A stretch of DNA of 64,000 nucleotides from Stratiolaelaps scimitus (taxonomy: Eukaryota; Arthropoda; Arachnida; Mesostigmata; Laelapidae). The notes beneath the pieces were generated by a model, which did not search any database, was not told where the DNA came from, and saw only the letters and a program-made list of their open reading frames with translations. Location of the stretch: the NCBI GenBank assembly GCA_019614645.1, contig JABWDB010000008.1, forward strand, positions 9,548,001 through 9,612,000, given 5' to 3'. The translations under genes were made by a program, and so were the position numbers. Of the stretch, positions 37,501 to 49,754 are shown in pieces; the stretch's first letter is position 1, and the number at the start of each line of letters is the position of its first letter.

Positions 37501-40060
37501 CTAACCTCGTACAAACTCGTTGTCAGCAGCTGGCTGATACACCCTTTATTTCTTTAACACTCTTTTCAGCTATAGTTTCCATTTTACGGCATCTGCGTGT
37601 ATGTTTTCGGGCAGAATCTCATCACCCCAGAGGCTAGTTGATAGCGTTGTTAATGTATTCAAGATCAATAGATAGATGTGTGCTAATGATTGAAATCGCT
37701 GCCTCCACGCCGCTTTTTCAGAAACTGAACAGGAAGGCTAGTATCTGAAACCAGCGCCAGCATCGTCCAGCTGCTCTGTGCGATCTGTGCCCATCTTGCC
37801 CACCTCTCTCTCTCTCTCTGTCTTGCCTTCGCTCAGGTTTATCCTCACAGATGGCGGCTATGGTGCCGCTGTGGCTATGGCAAAACGGGGACTTTCTGCT
37901 TTTCATTCGGAGGTTTATAACTTCGCACCTCGTCAGACTCCCCGCCGTCTTCGTACTTACTTGGACGATTCTTGCTGCTGCTAACGGCCGCCAGATACTT
38001 AAGATAAAAAGCATCTTAATGATTTTACGACCTTGGTGATGCGTCCGTGTCGCTTGCGAGCTAGCTAGCTGCACAGTGGCATAGTAATCGCGGTTCATAG
38101 GTAGGGTGTTTGAACGGGAGGACGGCGGTGGAGCGCATTAAGGATTCAGCTCTCGCATCGCCCATTAACAACTTCTACCTTTGAGCAGGTCGGCTTCCAG
38201 CTTACATCCTCCCGCACAGGTTAGGCGTCACCTCAACGTCTATCCCTGACCGGTGTGAGAATATATATGTAGATATATGGTATAGAGCGTATCTGTTGCC
38301 ATATGGAGAAGATTATTTTTTCGCTATTTCTAATATTTATCGAACCGAAACGAACCGTGGGGTCCTTACAAATACGTTGTTAGGCTGTCTGTACGAATGT
38401 CCGTCGGTAGAAAATGCATACAACTCCTCGGGTGATTCCAGACGATGCGATGCAGATTGGGAGTGCCTCACGATGTTTAATGGCCGATCTGAAAATCTTA
38501 GTGTTCCATAGAACACATATCGAAAACAGTTATCGAAGGCAAACCGCATGCATAGGTCATCGCTCACAAATAACCTCTTAGTTCTAATGAATTCCCATTG
38601 CTCAATTACGATTCACCCCTCGCCATTGAATCGCTTTTTTGGTTTACGTGTTGACAGTGTCGTGTTCAGAGAATCACCACGAGCAAGAGAAAGTGACCAC
38701 CGCAAACACGCGTCGTTGCAAATACCGAATCCGCTATAACCGCGACCACATCGTCCACTGAAGACGACCGGAACCTCGGCCGGAAACGCTGAGTCCCTTC
38801 CGGGGTTACTTCCGGTAACCAGCGTCTCTACGACGGTAGCCAGTGCGCTTGACACTGGGTTGCTGGTACAGGTGGCGCGTGTTGATTGGGCTTGTGTATT
38901 GTTAGTTCGGAGGCTGACTTGCAGATCCCGCTGTTCGCAAGACGTGTGAAGCCATTTCACGTAATCGTACATGACGGCGCCAATTGGCCCAAGACGGGGA
39001 TTAGTCTGAAAATTAGTTGATTACGATTAGCTTGCAAGGAGTGTGTGTGCGTGTGTGTATGTGTGTAGTAAAGCAAAATCACATCATGGTATATCAATAT
39101 CGTAGACTTCTATACCGGGAGAAGTTCGAAGTTGTTCATCTCCTATATTCTATACAAGCCGGTTTCATTCCTCCTAAATAGGCTCACACTAAGCAAAGGT
39201 GGCCCCGACAGGTCCTCATAGTAATACCTCTGAGGACGAAAACCGGCGTATTCAGAGTAATACCTAAAAGGTTAAAACCTGAGGCCTGTTAGATAGGGAA
39301 ACAGCTGAGGGAGAGATCGAACAACAATTTTTAATTAGGCTCACACTGACCATGCGAGTTGGAGGACTGTCAATGTTTTTTCTCAGCATATTTGCTCTCC
39401 TAGATACATCGAATTAATACCTATTGTCCAAAGATTTGAAATGACTTCTAGGAATTTTTTTTTTAGCTAAATGGATCAAAATTGATAACTAGTAGCACAA
39501 TAAGAGAATGTTTCATAATGCATTCAAATTCGGCTACATGCGGTGCCCACATGACTACATGTGTCCCTATAGACGCCTTCAGAAATTTCACGTTATTTTC
39601 TTTAATTTCTCCACGATGACTACTGTTCCATATCATTGGTATTTTATGTTCACCACAAACACAAAAACTCGTTTGATTTCCGCTCGATTATCCCCTCTGC
39701 TCCAATAGCCACAGTAAAGAGCCGAGAAGTGTTGACCCATCCCTACTAACCATGTATCTATAGCCCATAGCGTCACTTCTCCATCACGGTGATTTCGATC
39801 ATCATTATTATCATTATATGGTAAGGCGTCTCCATTAGGACGGAGCGGCGTAGGCGACGGGGAACCAGGTCAAGGGTCTGCGTGTTTTCAAGGAGTGCGA
39901 GTTATGGCCGACATATCGCCACGGCCTGAGTGCCCGTAGTGGCGTCGCCTTTGAGCGGCGATAGAATACGGAGCCGTTGGCTCACTGAGAGATGAGCGTG
40001 AGGAAAAAGACTCCGGGAGAAGAATGCTCTCCCTCTACTGTTCCTACGTTAACCCGGCAG

Positions 40061-40070
40061 CTTATATACT
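40061..40070 (-). promoter_or_regulatory. TATA box candidate on the - strand
   Basis: The - strand reads GAGTATATAAGC, with an ACAGTA initiator-like site about 30 bp downstream (near 40035). No clear coding start follows, so the transcript is unknown. Confidence 0.25.
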
Positions 40071-40700
40071 CGCCGGCCGCGTATATGCTGTAATTATGAG
40101 CAGCTTTCCATGCAGCGGTTGGGTCGGCGTCATCCGCGGAAGGCCTCGAGGACGCTCCAGTGGCTCCCTTCAATAAGCCCGCTCCTACTTGACCCTCGCG
40201 TAGCGTCGGCGCCGGTAGTCGAGAACACTGAAGTGTTGATGCTGGTTCTGGCAAGCGACGATGGCGGCGGTATATCATATTTAAGCATTGTCCTGTACAG
40301 TATATAATTCAGCCGATGAACAGGCTCCCTTAGGCTCATTGCAAAGGAGAGTCGCGGATGTGAGGGCCCCCGTCTCTCCAAAGTCCTGTACATAGGCATC
40401 TCTTTAGAGTGACACCGCCGCATTCGTTTCATATTGGACTCGTAGGGTGGGTGGGTTAGCTGACACGAGCGACTTACAAACGCGCACCTGTCGATGAATC
40501 GCCAGTCGCTTGACAGGCATTATCTGGGATAAGCATCACATGCGGACGACCACTCCTACGTGCTCTCATATAGTTAATGACGACGAGCTTTATCCTCACC
40601 TATTTTTGTGGGGTGTTGAGTTATCGAGGAGGGAGGGCACTTATATATGTATATGTGGGTGGTTTCAGACCGAACCAACAGATAGGATGGTCACATTACA

Positions 40701-40896
40701 ATGTTCTTACGGGCTCATCATAAAGGGCACATCGTGCTGATTCAAAGAATACCTCCTTTACTGGGGCTGCAAGTTGTGTTTAAATCTGCATTCGATAATC
40801 AAAATTGTGATAATCGCAATTTTCCAGTTTCAAAGCTCATCTTCCAAAACCCTTACTTTCAAAGCGTCAAAACTCATCGTTTGGCCATAATTCTAG
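40701..40896 (+). CDS. weak candidate first coding exon
   Basis: ATG at 40701 opens 65 codons ending at CTAG|GTAAGC. It contains MFLRAHHKGHIVLIQ and NRNFPVSKLIFQNP. No domain and no partner exon. Confidence 0.2.
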
Positions 40897-41058
40897 GTAA
40901 GCCTCTTCACCGATGCTATTTTTCTCGTTGTTGAACGGCATCACAATATTAGCCTACATGAAGCTATCCGCAGTTTCAAATGTACTTTAAACCCTCACGA
41001 TATTGAACCCGGAATCGGTTTTACACATCTTTGGCTATCAGTTAAATACTAGACTTAC

Positions 41059-41339
41059 TACAACCAAATATCTTGCCACGTCGTAACCATCCCAAATCGA
41101 AGATCGGAAATCAACCATAGCATGATTTCGAATCGCGCTCTAATCAATCTAAGCAGCAGCAGGTAGACAGTTACCCCAGAAGCGTAGCGATGTTGCCGCT
41201 GGGTGATTCTACGTAAAGGCAGTGGACGGAGTAGTGCGACGAACGCATCATACATCACTACCCACAAAAAACCTCCTCGGACATAGACATAGACGCCGGC
41301 ATTCTGCCCCCGTCTCCCTATCCCGCGTACATTTACCAT
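41059..41339 (-). CDS. weak candidate first coding exon
   Basis: ATG at 41337-41339 opens a - strand frame of 93 codons ending at TTGTA|GTAAGT. It is basic and hydrophobic (GVYVYVRGGFLWVVM, then VTVYLLLLRLI and ATMLW-like aliphatic stretches). It may be a membrane protein fragment or chance; no domain recognised. Confidence 0.2.
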
Positions 41340-43451
41340 TCGTCAGCAAAGTTGTGGCATGCCGTATGGGCCGTACCAGTAGCCACTGTGCAGAGGCTAG
41401 CACCAACCTGTTACAAGTCCGTTTCGCCCTTTCGACGCGTACAGCACGGCAGTATGAGGCACTGCCAGCCGAGGCGCCGCTGTTACCAGGCTGAGGGGCG
41501 AAGTGTCTGCCACAGCGCGGAGCGAAGTGAAACACAGTACAGCTCACTTTTTGGCGTCATTCGTCAGAGGTGCCACTGTTGCCTCATGGGGCGGAAAGGC
41601 TAGTGCCGGGTAACGCCATGGGCAGCGGCCATGTTACAGAGGGGAGATGGCGGGGGAGAGAGAGAGACGCAGCTAGCCGGGGCAGATTGTGGAATAGCTG
41701 GGAACTCCTATTGCCTCCCCGCTAGCGAGGATAGCAAACGCCGCGATAGGAAAAACACGGTCACGGGCTTTTCGGCTCGCGGCACTGGCACCCCGGCTGT
41801 CAGAAGGGGTAAAGTCACAAATCACGGGAATATGAAGGGAGCAGTGTTGGAGTTTCGGCACCGCTGTCGGCGGCGACAGAAGGAACTAGAAAAGGCGACA
41901 CGTTAATACATACTTGGTTTTGTTCGGCGATGACGACGGCAGCTGGGAACGGCGACCTTATCGCGGCTTGATGTTTTCTATTTACTAGTTGTCCCATAAG
42001 TTGAGAGCGGATTTTGTATCGGTGTTAGGTGAAGTTCCTCTTATGTTCCCCATCCTCTCGACTGAGAGATAGGTTGTTCAGCGATTTCTCTAACATCTTT
42101 TAAAATTTTATAATGAAAACGAGTGGCGAATTCCCATGTAGAAACTATTGTCCACGAAGAATGCACATAAATTTGCCAATATGTTTTACTGTCGCTAAAG
42201 ACAAGTACGCTCGAAACGCGGAACGAGTGGCTGGGAGTATGGCGATTATATATAAAATGAGTCCAGAGGTTATAAACGGCTTACTATGTGCAAGTAGTCG
42301 AGTACAACGGTGGTGCTTTGAACTCTTCGAAGACGTCAGACAACCCTAGTAACTATTTTTGTTTATTAGTAGCTCACATGGTGCCTCTACGTGAAACGCT
42401 TTAGGGCAGGGTGGCCTTAGGAATACTCTCTATGTATTTCTTCAATAATATATCGCTTTTAGGAGTTGGTTCCATTTTTAAGACAACTTCCAAAAGAAAA
42501 CACGCCATCTTAAAATCCAACTATGGTCAGTAGGCCGTAGGATGGTCGTTTAAACGATATGGAGTCGTAAAATTTGTTTAATGAAGATGCTTACAAGCTA
42601 ATTGCATTATGTACCACATAACCCGGCTGATACGATAGATTCAGCGATACTAGAGTCCCCTTTTTAAAACAGTCATCTCAATATCTCACAAAACACTTAG
42701 GATCACTCATGAGGATGGCCAAATATAATCTAGTGCGTTATTCAACAAATTGACCAGCACACATCTATGCGACCCCAACAGCCAGAACGCAATTAACGAG
42801 CAATGATTGTATTTTTACACCTACAGTGCACAGCATTTCGTCAGGATGTAGCGGCCATCAAGAGGCAGTTTCCCCTACTCTGGAGTATTAGTACATGATG
42901 GTCTAAATACGCAAAGCGTCCGGGGCCAAGGTCGAGGTTGTGGTCGACCATTTTCGCCATCGTTTATGCCATCACGAACTATCTACAAAGAAGACTGTCT
43001 CTAGCCCATTATGACCCCATCAAGCCCTCATGGCTCAAGGGCATACTTACAAATACTCCCAAATGTTATCTACACGCATTATCCTGGCACAATTGCTAGC
43101 CCCTTGTTCATCAAAACAAACAGTTTTCAGCCAACATTTAACGTCTACGTTACCGCTTTTAGCATTGCCCCGGTGGCGAGGAGGTGCATTCGTGTGCGCC
43201 TTGCAGTCGGAGGAGATGGATGTTGGTGCACGGGTTCGAGCCATTTGTTCATCAATAAATCAATAACTAGCGAATGATGTAACGAATGTTTCCTGCAGTA
43301 ATTATTGGATTACCTGTGAACATTTTCGATCGAGGCAATTTGTTTGCGAGGGGAAACCCACCATTTCCGTTATTTGTTTATCTCCTATTTTCTGTTAGTG
43401 CTGTGCCGGCTCGACTTGGCCATGATAGTGGCGGCAATTATATCGAAACAA
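41340..43451. other. no confident gene; isolated copy of the array's TATA element
   Basis: At 42172-42184 the sequence TGCACATAAATTT nearly repeats the promoter element of unit A (43452). No exon of the secreted family follows at the expected spacing. Pol III A/B-box-like sequences occur at 43174 and 43233 but are degenerate. Confidence 0.35.
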
Positions 43452-43464
43452 TGCACATAAATTA
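43452..43464 (+). promoter_or_regulatory. array promoter element, unit A (TATA box)
   Basis: TGCACATAAATTA; 179 bp from the A start codon. Matches the elements of units B, C and D at 11 or more of 13 positions. Confidence 0.65.
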
Positions 43465-43483
43465 GCCCTGTCCGACGATCAAG

Positions 43484-43524
43484 TAATGTAATACTAATTC
43501 TTATTAGGAATTAGTATTACATTA
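43484..43524. repeat. 41-bp perfect hairpin inserted in the unit A leader
   Basis: Arms 43484-43500 and 43508-43524 are exact reverse complements of 17 bp around a 7-nt loop, starting and ending with TA. Removing 41 bp brings the promoter-to-ATG distance of A (179) to 138, matching B (135), C (134) and D (140). This points to a mini-element insertion, possibly at a TA site. Confidence 0.8.
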
Positions 43525-43630
43525 TTCGAACTTCAAACTAAATCGACCAAAATCGAATTGAGCCGTTGTCGAGTAGCAGGTGTACAAGTGGGCGCACAAG
43601 CCGCGTTGGACCCCTTCGAAAACAGCCGTA

Positions 43631-45050
43631 ATGTTTTGTTCTGCAGGCCGAATCTTATTATTATCGACATGCTATTACTATATTTGTCATGGACAACATA
43701 TTGGTATAGAGGAGTACGATGTTTGCTGTAAGTGAACCGAACACACACTTACGCGCTTGTGAGTAGAATACTATCATTCAGCGCTGCACATTTAATAAAG
43801 CAAGAACTTTGAGCATGAGCTCTTGATCAAAGATAAAAATGTTGAGGAAATCATGGTATCTGTACTATTTGGCATTAGACACATGTTCATAATGCTTTTA
43901 ATTATAGTAGTTGTCAAAAACCAAACGGGAACGTAACCATTGCGGCTTCCCGGCTGCCACTGAACGCACAGTCCCTGTTAATCTCCTGTAGCACGTTGTT
44001 CTCATTGTGGCGTTAAAAATATAGCTCGTTATAACTGATATGACCTTCAACAGTCGTTAGGTCAAAAGCAAATGGACTGGTGGTGCTGTCGAAGACGATG
44101 CTTTGGATGATCTGTCGATCTGGGAGTCTTCATCAGTGATCTGCGCTAAACTCATAGAACATCGTTGATCCTTTACATACAGACGATACATTTTTGGGGG
44201 TCAGCTAAGCTGTACCCCTGGCATGTATATATATATACATACATACATACATACACATATAGATGAACACCGTTGCTATATATATGCAACAGCTAATTTG
44301 CACCGTGCGGGAGACATTCGCGCACCGCGTTCTTCTTCGGTGGAAGCGAAGGAGGAGGGGATTGCGTGGATTCGCGAGTGATCCTGGCGTGTGTTGCGGT
44401 TAGCACACACATACACATACGACGTCAGGCAGCAGACCTCCGTGAGCATCACAGAGCCAAGAAATAAGAGAAAATTAGCCAGTAATCATCGTTTTGTCTA
44501 ACGTCCTTCCCTCTCGAAATGTGGATTTACGACTACTGATCAGGCGCTTGATACGTTGGAGGAATTATACGAATGCTGCCGTTGCAGGGTTAGTTAGATG
44601 ACATGCACATAGTATGAAAACTTACAAGTCCAACATACGTTTTTTAACACACACTGCAAGGTTTAATAGCGATGCTCGCTACCTCATCCCCGAGCATGCT
44701 ACCTTTGAGCTGTAGTGTGATCGGGAATCTAGAAATAACTACTTCGTTTGTGATAGCGAACTAAAGGTATTTGTCCTCGGCGGTGTGGTCTGCAGTATTT
44801 ATAATCATGGAATATAAATTTGTAATCCTATGTGTGTGTGTGTGTGTGTGCGGCATTCCAGCTCAAGGAAGAAATCGAGTTGATTAAAAGCAAATTTCCC
44901 GGTCTCAACATACCCGATTATAATCTGTAAAGCGTCCGAACACGACGGCGAGGCAGTGGTTCATCAGCTCTTCACACCTTTTCTCTGGATCTGCAGGCTC
45001 AAACTGTGGGACTTCTTGAAAAGTGCCTGCCACTGGCTCAAGAACTCTAA
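43631..45050 (+). pseudogene. unit A: decayed copy of the secreted four-Cys family
   Basis: Seen: exon 1 43631-43727 is open, starts with ATG (MFCSAGRILLLSTCYYY), keeps the family end IGIEEYDVC and a perfect GTAAGT donor. Exon 3 begins after CATTCCAG at 44862 with LKEEIELIKSKFPGLNIPD. An 8-nt deletion, relative to the B copy, then shifts frame into a TAA. The I-C-K and H-D-G-E-A-V-V segment continues in another frame, and the terminal L-L-E-K-C-L-P segment (stop 45048-45050) in yet another. The exon 3 acceptor tract has been replaced by a TG repeat. No clear exon 2 was found. A faint remnant at about 44550-44588 has a Y-E-C codon string but an in-frame stop if spliced at the family phase. Inference: non-functional as a full protein. 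The signal exon alone could still be transcribed. Confidence 0.75.
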
Positions 45051-45476
45051 TGCCAATACACTCCTCCATTCATTCTTGTTTAGCGTACTCAGCTTCGAGG
45101 ACTTCTTGACTACTACTACTAATTACTCCCACAATTCTATTTAAGGATGCAACGTATCTGTGACGATAAATAGCAGCTGTAATTTACCACTTCCTTTTAT
45201 GGTTGCCGCTCCTTGAACAAGTTTTTGTGACTGTGGTAATATTTGTCATATATGCAGACAAATTTCGAGGAATTAAGGCTTGGGTCGCAGGTCATGTCAT
45301 TTGTAACAAATATTTGCGAAGTCATCATTAGGTGACGTCGTCAAAGGAACTAATCGAAATGTTTCGTTTCCCTTAATCCCTTGTTATCCACGAGCCTATT
45401 AATGTGGTCAGGGCGAACTTGGTCATCGCGTCTAGGTAATGACACGGTGGCATGTGGTATAATTATGGTAAAACAA

Positions 45477-45489
45477 TGCGCATAAATTA
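45477..45489 (+). promoter_or_regulatory. array promoter element, unit B (TATA box)
   Basis: TGCGCATAAATTA, 135 bp upstream of the B start codon. Confidence 0.7.
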
Positions 45490-45611
45490 ATAAGCTCCCG
45501 CGTCCGTTGACGAAGAACTTAAGGTCAAAGCGGTATCATTTCGATGGAATCGCAGCCGGAACAATCTGATTCTGCAAGTACTCACATTAGGCCGTGCCTA
45601 GAGGACTCGTA

Positions 45612-45985
45612 ATGTCTTCCCCTGCTCGGAGAATGCTGGTTTTAGTGACATTGTATCACGTATGTAGAGCACAAGATGTCGGCCTGGACGATTACAATAT
45701 TTGCTGTGAGTAAACGAGATGCACAGACAGTTTAGTGCGCGTTGTTATTTTCATTTACCCGCAAATTACAACCTAAGCAGTTAGCCTCACGATCAGGTTT
45801 AGTCATCCTGGAAGGTGACTAGGAACTGTAAGTGTTCTGTATTTAATAGAAAGGAATCAGCTTTCAAGCAGTTGCTACGGAATGTATTTCGATCATGAGT
45901 GCCAATCTTTAATAGAGAGAGTGATACATCTGCTACAGAACCTAACAAATGATCTGATCCGATTATTTCTTTGACCGCTTGATTA

Positions 45986-46028
<43 letters not shown>

Positions 46029-47265
46029 GTGCTGCGTAAAACGATAGGCACACGAATGATCGATATTCTAGTTGCGTTTGGTTTTTTTTATAAAACAGCA
46101 AGGGCAGCGAGGAGTGAATAAAATATAACGATAACTGACAATAACACAAAAACTCGGACACACAAAAACATCGAATACATATATACATTGTATATATATA
46201 TATATTGCGTAACTCGCTTGCCTCGCTGTTTATGTCATTCTACTCAGCATATGTCTATTGTTCATATATACCTCTTACACCTGAAGTACATGTGCAATGA
46301 CCTTTTACATTTGTGTATGTTGACTTTGACAGTGTTAAGCGAAAAGCAAATGGATTTCTACATCGACTGCGTCATGGTTAAGGAAAAGAAGAGTCCACAG
46401 GTAATTCTTCGTCGTTGTTGCGAGCTTTCGCCACTTTCACATTTAGTTCTTTGAAAGTGCAATATAGTATTTGAGGTATACAACGCTTCATAATATCTCG
46501 GAGAGTGTTAGCTCAAAACATGTAGCAAAGTTTATGTTTTGTCTTCGCAATAATAGCTGGGAGTGGTTTCAAAACACACGGGCATTACACAGGATCGTAC
46601 GGTATCATATCTGTATACCATTATATCTACACCATACAACATAGAGAAAATGCTGCAAAACGACCAAGTTTCTGCTTTCAAGGCACACCTTACAGAAACT
46701 TGCTGGATTTGGGTAATTGTTTTGCCTTAGTGTTGCCATCAGAAATGGTATACTCGTTGTCGCTGCCTCTTGACAACTGGTTATTGCTCTGATCGGGATA
46801 TTAATTGCGACGCTATGGTGGCTCGCACCAATTAAGACACGACTCCTCTACACCCAACTTAACTTGAACTGTGTTAACTATGATTTTACTATGATCCAAA
46901 TTACTAGGATCTTTAGCAGTTCCTCTCTTGTTTTACAGCGACAGCCTAGAAGAAATCCTTAGCAATCTGTTTTTGTTGCCGCGATAGCAGTGAATAGTAA
47001 TATCATTTTCGATTTCACATAGTCAATAGTTGTAGATTGATACTTGTTTGCTGGATTACAGTTCGAAGCAGAGGTGGAGTCCATCAAATCGAAGTTTCCC
47101 GGCCTACGAGTACCAGATATGCTGACTCTGATCTGTAAATCTTCTGGTGACGATGGCGAGGCGGTCGTCAATCAGTTCCTCGACAGCTTTAGCGATGCGA
47201 TGCAAGAAGAGATGATACGACTTCTTCAGAAATGTCTGCCGGGCGCCCAAAATGTTCGACGCTAA
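45612..47265 (+). CDS. unit B: small secreted four-cysteine protein
   Basis: Three exons: 45612-45705, 46333-46400 and 47062-47265, all with GT/AG borders (TGCT|GTGAGT, TTTGACAG, CCACAG|GTAATT, GGATTACAG). Splice phases are 1 and 0. The product is 121 residues. Residues 1-20 or so are a signal peptide (MSSPARRMLVLVTLYHVC), with likely cleavage before A-Q-D or Q-D. The mature chain has VGLDDYNIC, FYIDCVMV, KFPGLRVPDM, LICKSSGDDGEAVVNQFLDS and LLQKCLPG. Four Cys follow the signal peptide, enough for two disulfides. Intron 1 contains an AT microsatellite (45994-46026). Function unknown. The strong helix-like periodicity suggests an all-alpha secreted binding or effector protein. Tandem paralogs C and D lie downstream. 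Candidate AATAAA at 47720. Confidence 0.8.
45994..46026. repeat. AT microsatellite in unit B intron 1
   Basis: Uninterrupted TA repeat of 33 bp. A second, shorter run lies at about 46188-46205. Confidence 0.9.
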
Positions 47266-49620
47266 TCTTCAACACCGTTCTGTTCCAATTTTCATTCAAG
47301 TTGTCCGTTTTTCTTTCATGTGTGTCATCTTCGTGTCAGATACATGCGGTTGTACACGTATTTAAACACTCTCCCCTTTGAAGATAACAAACTGCGGACC
47401 TTGCATCCTTGTATGCCTTTTTGTAGCCTGCAACGACCGATTATAGATAAAACATCAGAACTTGACGGGGTTGAACATGTTGACTTGTACTTTGGCAAAT
47501 ATGGGGAAAATATAGAAGGCGTGGTGTTCTATTCATTCATTAGTATGAGAGCATTTGTTTAATGTTTTTTTTTGAGTAGTGGATCAATAATAATTAACAA
47601 CATTTGTGTCGCGCATCATGGAGTTCAGGCAATAGCATACAGCGTGATAGTGAGGAAATAACAGCATTTTACTCAACACTTACCCATGTATTCCCTCTTA
47701 CTCGTAATCAATGAACTGAAATAAACATTGTTCCTAGACATCCTACCATCTATTAGGTATTTCAACTTCATTTGATGCTAGTGTCAGTTCGTTTTCGGCA
47801 TAAGCTGTGTAATGCACAGAATAGACTTGTTTACTTATTGCTAGTTGAAGGTCAAAATATCGATTAGTCTAGGGACCTACCAAACAATAAGGTGTACGAA
47901 TAATAATTTCGCAGAAATTTAACAAAATATCTATAGGCATGTCTGTCTGTGTATTGCTCAAAATGGTATCGTCTACATCTACAAGGTAGGCGAAACGTCA
48001 CTGCGTGCTCTCCCTTGTGACTTTCGTCTTGGCCCACATCGGGAATGCGCCAAAAAATCTGGGTATGATTGACACCGTGACGTTGACGTCCACCTTGTAG
48101 CACAAGCAACTCGCTGAGAGATTTGGCTGAATGCGCATTGTTACGAGATTGGTATAGAATGAAAATAAAAATCTTCCTCTCGTCCTCCCGGCACGGTGTT
48201 GGCTACAGTCACATGAACAGTTTACGGCTGAGAAACCGTTCAGCGGACTGTGTGATTCACACACGCGGTCGGCACAGGTCAGATGTAATGTCCGAAGCAG
48301 ATACATCGATTCATCTGTCCATTCGATAGGCGTTAGGACGCTTGGATACGTCCATCGTCGTGTCTCCATAGCTAGATCCATATATAGAATTTAAGAGTGC
48401 CACGCGACATCTACCAGGGATCCGTTGAGCACAAACTCGAGCTTCGCATAAAGTCGGCCTCCCGTCAAGCTTCTTGATTGCCCGTGGTTGCATTTGTATT
48501 AGTCGCTTATATTAATCGCCTGTTTTCATCGTGAGGTAACGAATAACCTACTGACCGCTTCCTATCCGGTTAGTTTCGGCAGCATTCACTGTCATCATCA
48601 TCTCAAATAAACAGTCGTTCGTGAAGAATATCACATTTTCATGCGCTGTTTTGTTTCTTTAGCTTGATGTTTACTTTGATCAGATATAAGCTGTAATCTC
48701 TGAGTAACATACGTACACAAGGTAGAAGCGTATATATCCAACCGTATCACTCTGTCCACCTCCCTCCCAGGAAATAGGACCAGCTATTATTATACAAAAC
48801 GACTAGTGCGTTTCTACTCGACTGTGGCATTGATGATTATTATTATGTTAATAATAGTATTGTTATTTGATATATTGTTAGTAGTTAGATTGTATAATCG
48901 CCTTTTACGAGCTGATCATTGTGGGAAAAAGTGCTATGTAATCTTATCGGTGAACTCCTTCCTTCCTTGAATAGCTATTTGCTCTGGGTCAGGCGACCGA
49001 CTAGGCCAGACAACGTGTTTCATACGTAAACTAAATCTATTTCTACAGCGCTATTAATTAATAGAAGGTGTTTTTCCCAAAGACGTATTGGTTTACACCT
49101 TTGTCTGGTAAGCATCGCAAAGCATACCTAATAATATATAAATGTGATGGTCGGAAGGTCTTTTTCCCCACTTATCTTAACCACCCCTTAAGAGCATTTT
49201 CTATTGGCGGTGTCATGGCAAAGTCACTCATAGTCCCAGCAGTAGGAATTGTACACGTGGTCAACCGGCAGCTTCCCCACCGAGCTAGTTTCCAAAGAAT
49301 AGCATTTTCTATCAACGCCGTGGACATACGTAGACAGGAAATATCATGTCAGAATCTTTTCTCGGGATACTTGTGACGAACAGTTCAAAATCTGTTTATC
49401 AATAAAACGTACTGGCTATTATGGTCGGTCAATTTTCGAATGCAAATTTTGCGTTGCACCGTCAAAACAGGTGCACAAATATTGGCTCCTTATGACTCGT
49501 TGCAAATGCTGGTGCTCCCCTTCTCCTTAAGAGAAGGCCCTGCAAAAGTCAACAGTAGAAAGGCTAATTTTCACTTTGATTGACCGCTAAGCCCCCTCGC
49601 CCTATCCTATCGGAGCACAA
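47266..49620. other. unit B 3' flank and intergenic spacer
   Basis: AATAAA at 47720-47725 is a possible unit B poly(A) signal, 455 nt after the stop. No further copy of the family was found here. Frames at 47998-48381 (-) and 47320-47562 (+) have no support. Confidence 0.45.
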
Positions 49621-49633
49621 GGCGCATAAATTA
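49621..49633 (+). promoter_or_regulatory. array promoter element, unit C (TATA box)
   Basis: GGCGCATAAATTA, 134 bp upstream of the C start codon. Confidence 0.7.
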
Positions 49634-49754
49634 ATGATTGTTCGAACGCCTGTAATGGAAGATGCGGCACAGCCACTGGGAGTAGAAAGCCCTTTGGACA
49701 CTCTTGCGCAGATAGGTAATGTTGTCGTCAAACCTATGCCTTGACCTGACGGCA

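Larger units (their letters stand above)
33247..40700. other. no confident gene; scattered repeats
   Basis: Long AT-rich region. Open frames such as 35081-35527 (+) lack splice, promoter or domain support. A - strand ATG frame from 38098 contains a GTAAGT near 37960 but has several overlapping alternatives. A tRNA-like segment lies near 38770-38870. Otherwise nothing recognisable. Confidence 0.4.

Noticed and set aside
43174..43243. A-box- and B-box-like pair on the + strand
   Set aside because: B box (GGTTCGAGCCA) is good but the stems do not pair; kept only as a note.
44550..44588. Possible exon 2 of unit A
   Set aside because: Only a faint Y-E-C resemblance; spliced at the family phase it hits a stop. 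Treated as an unproven remnant.
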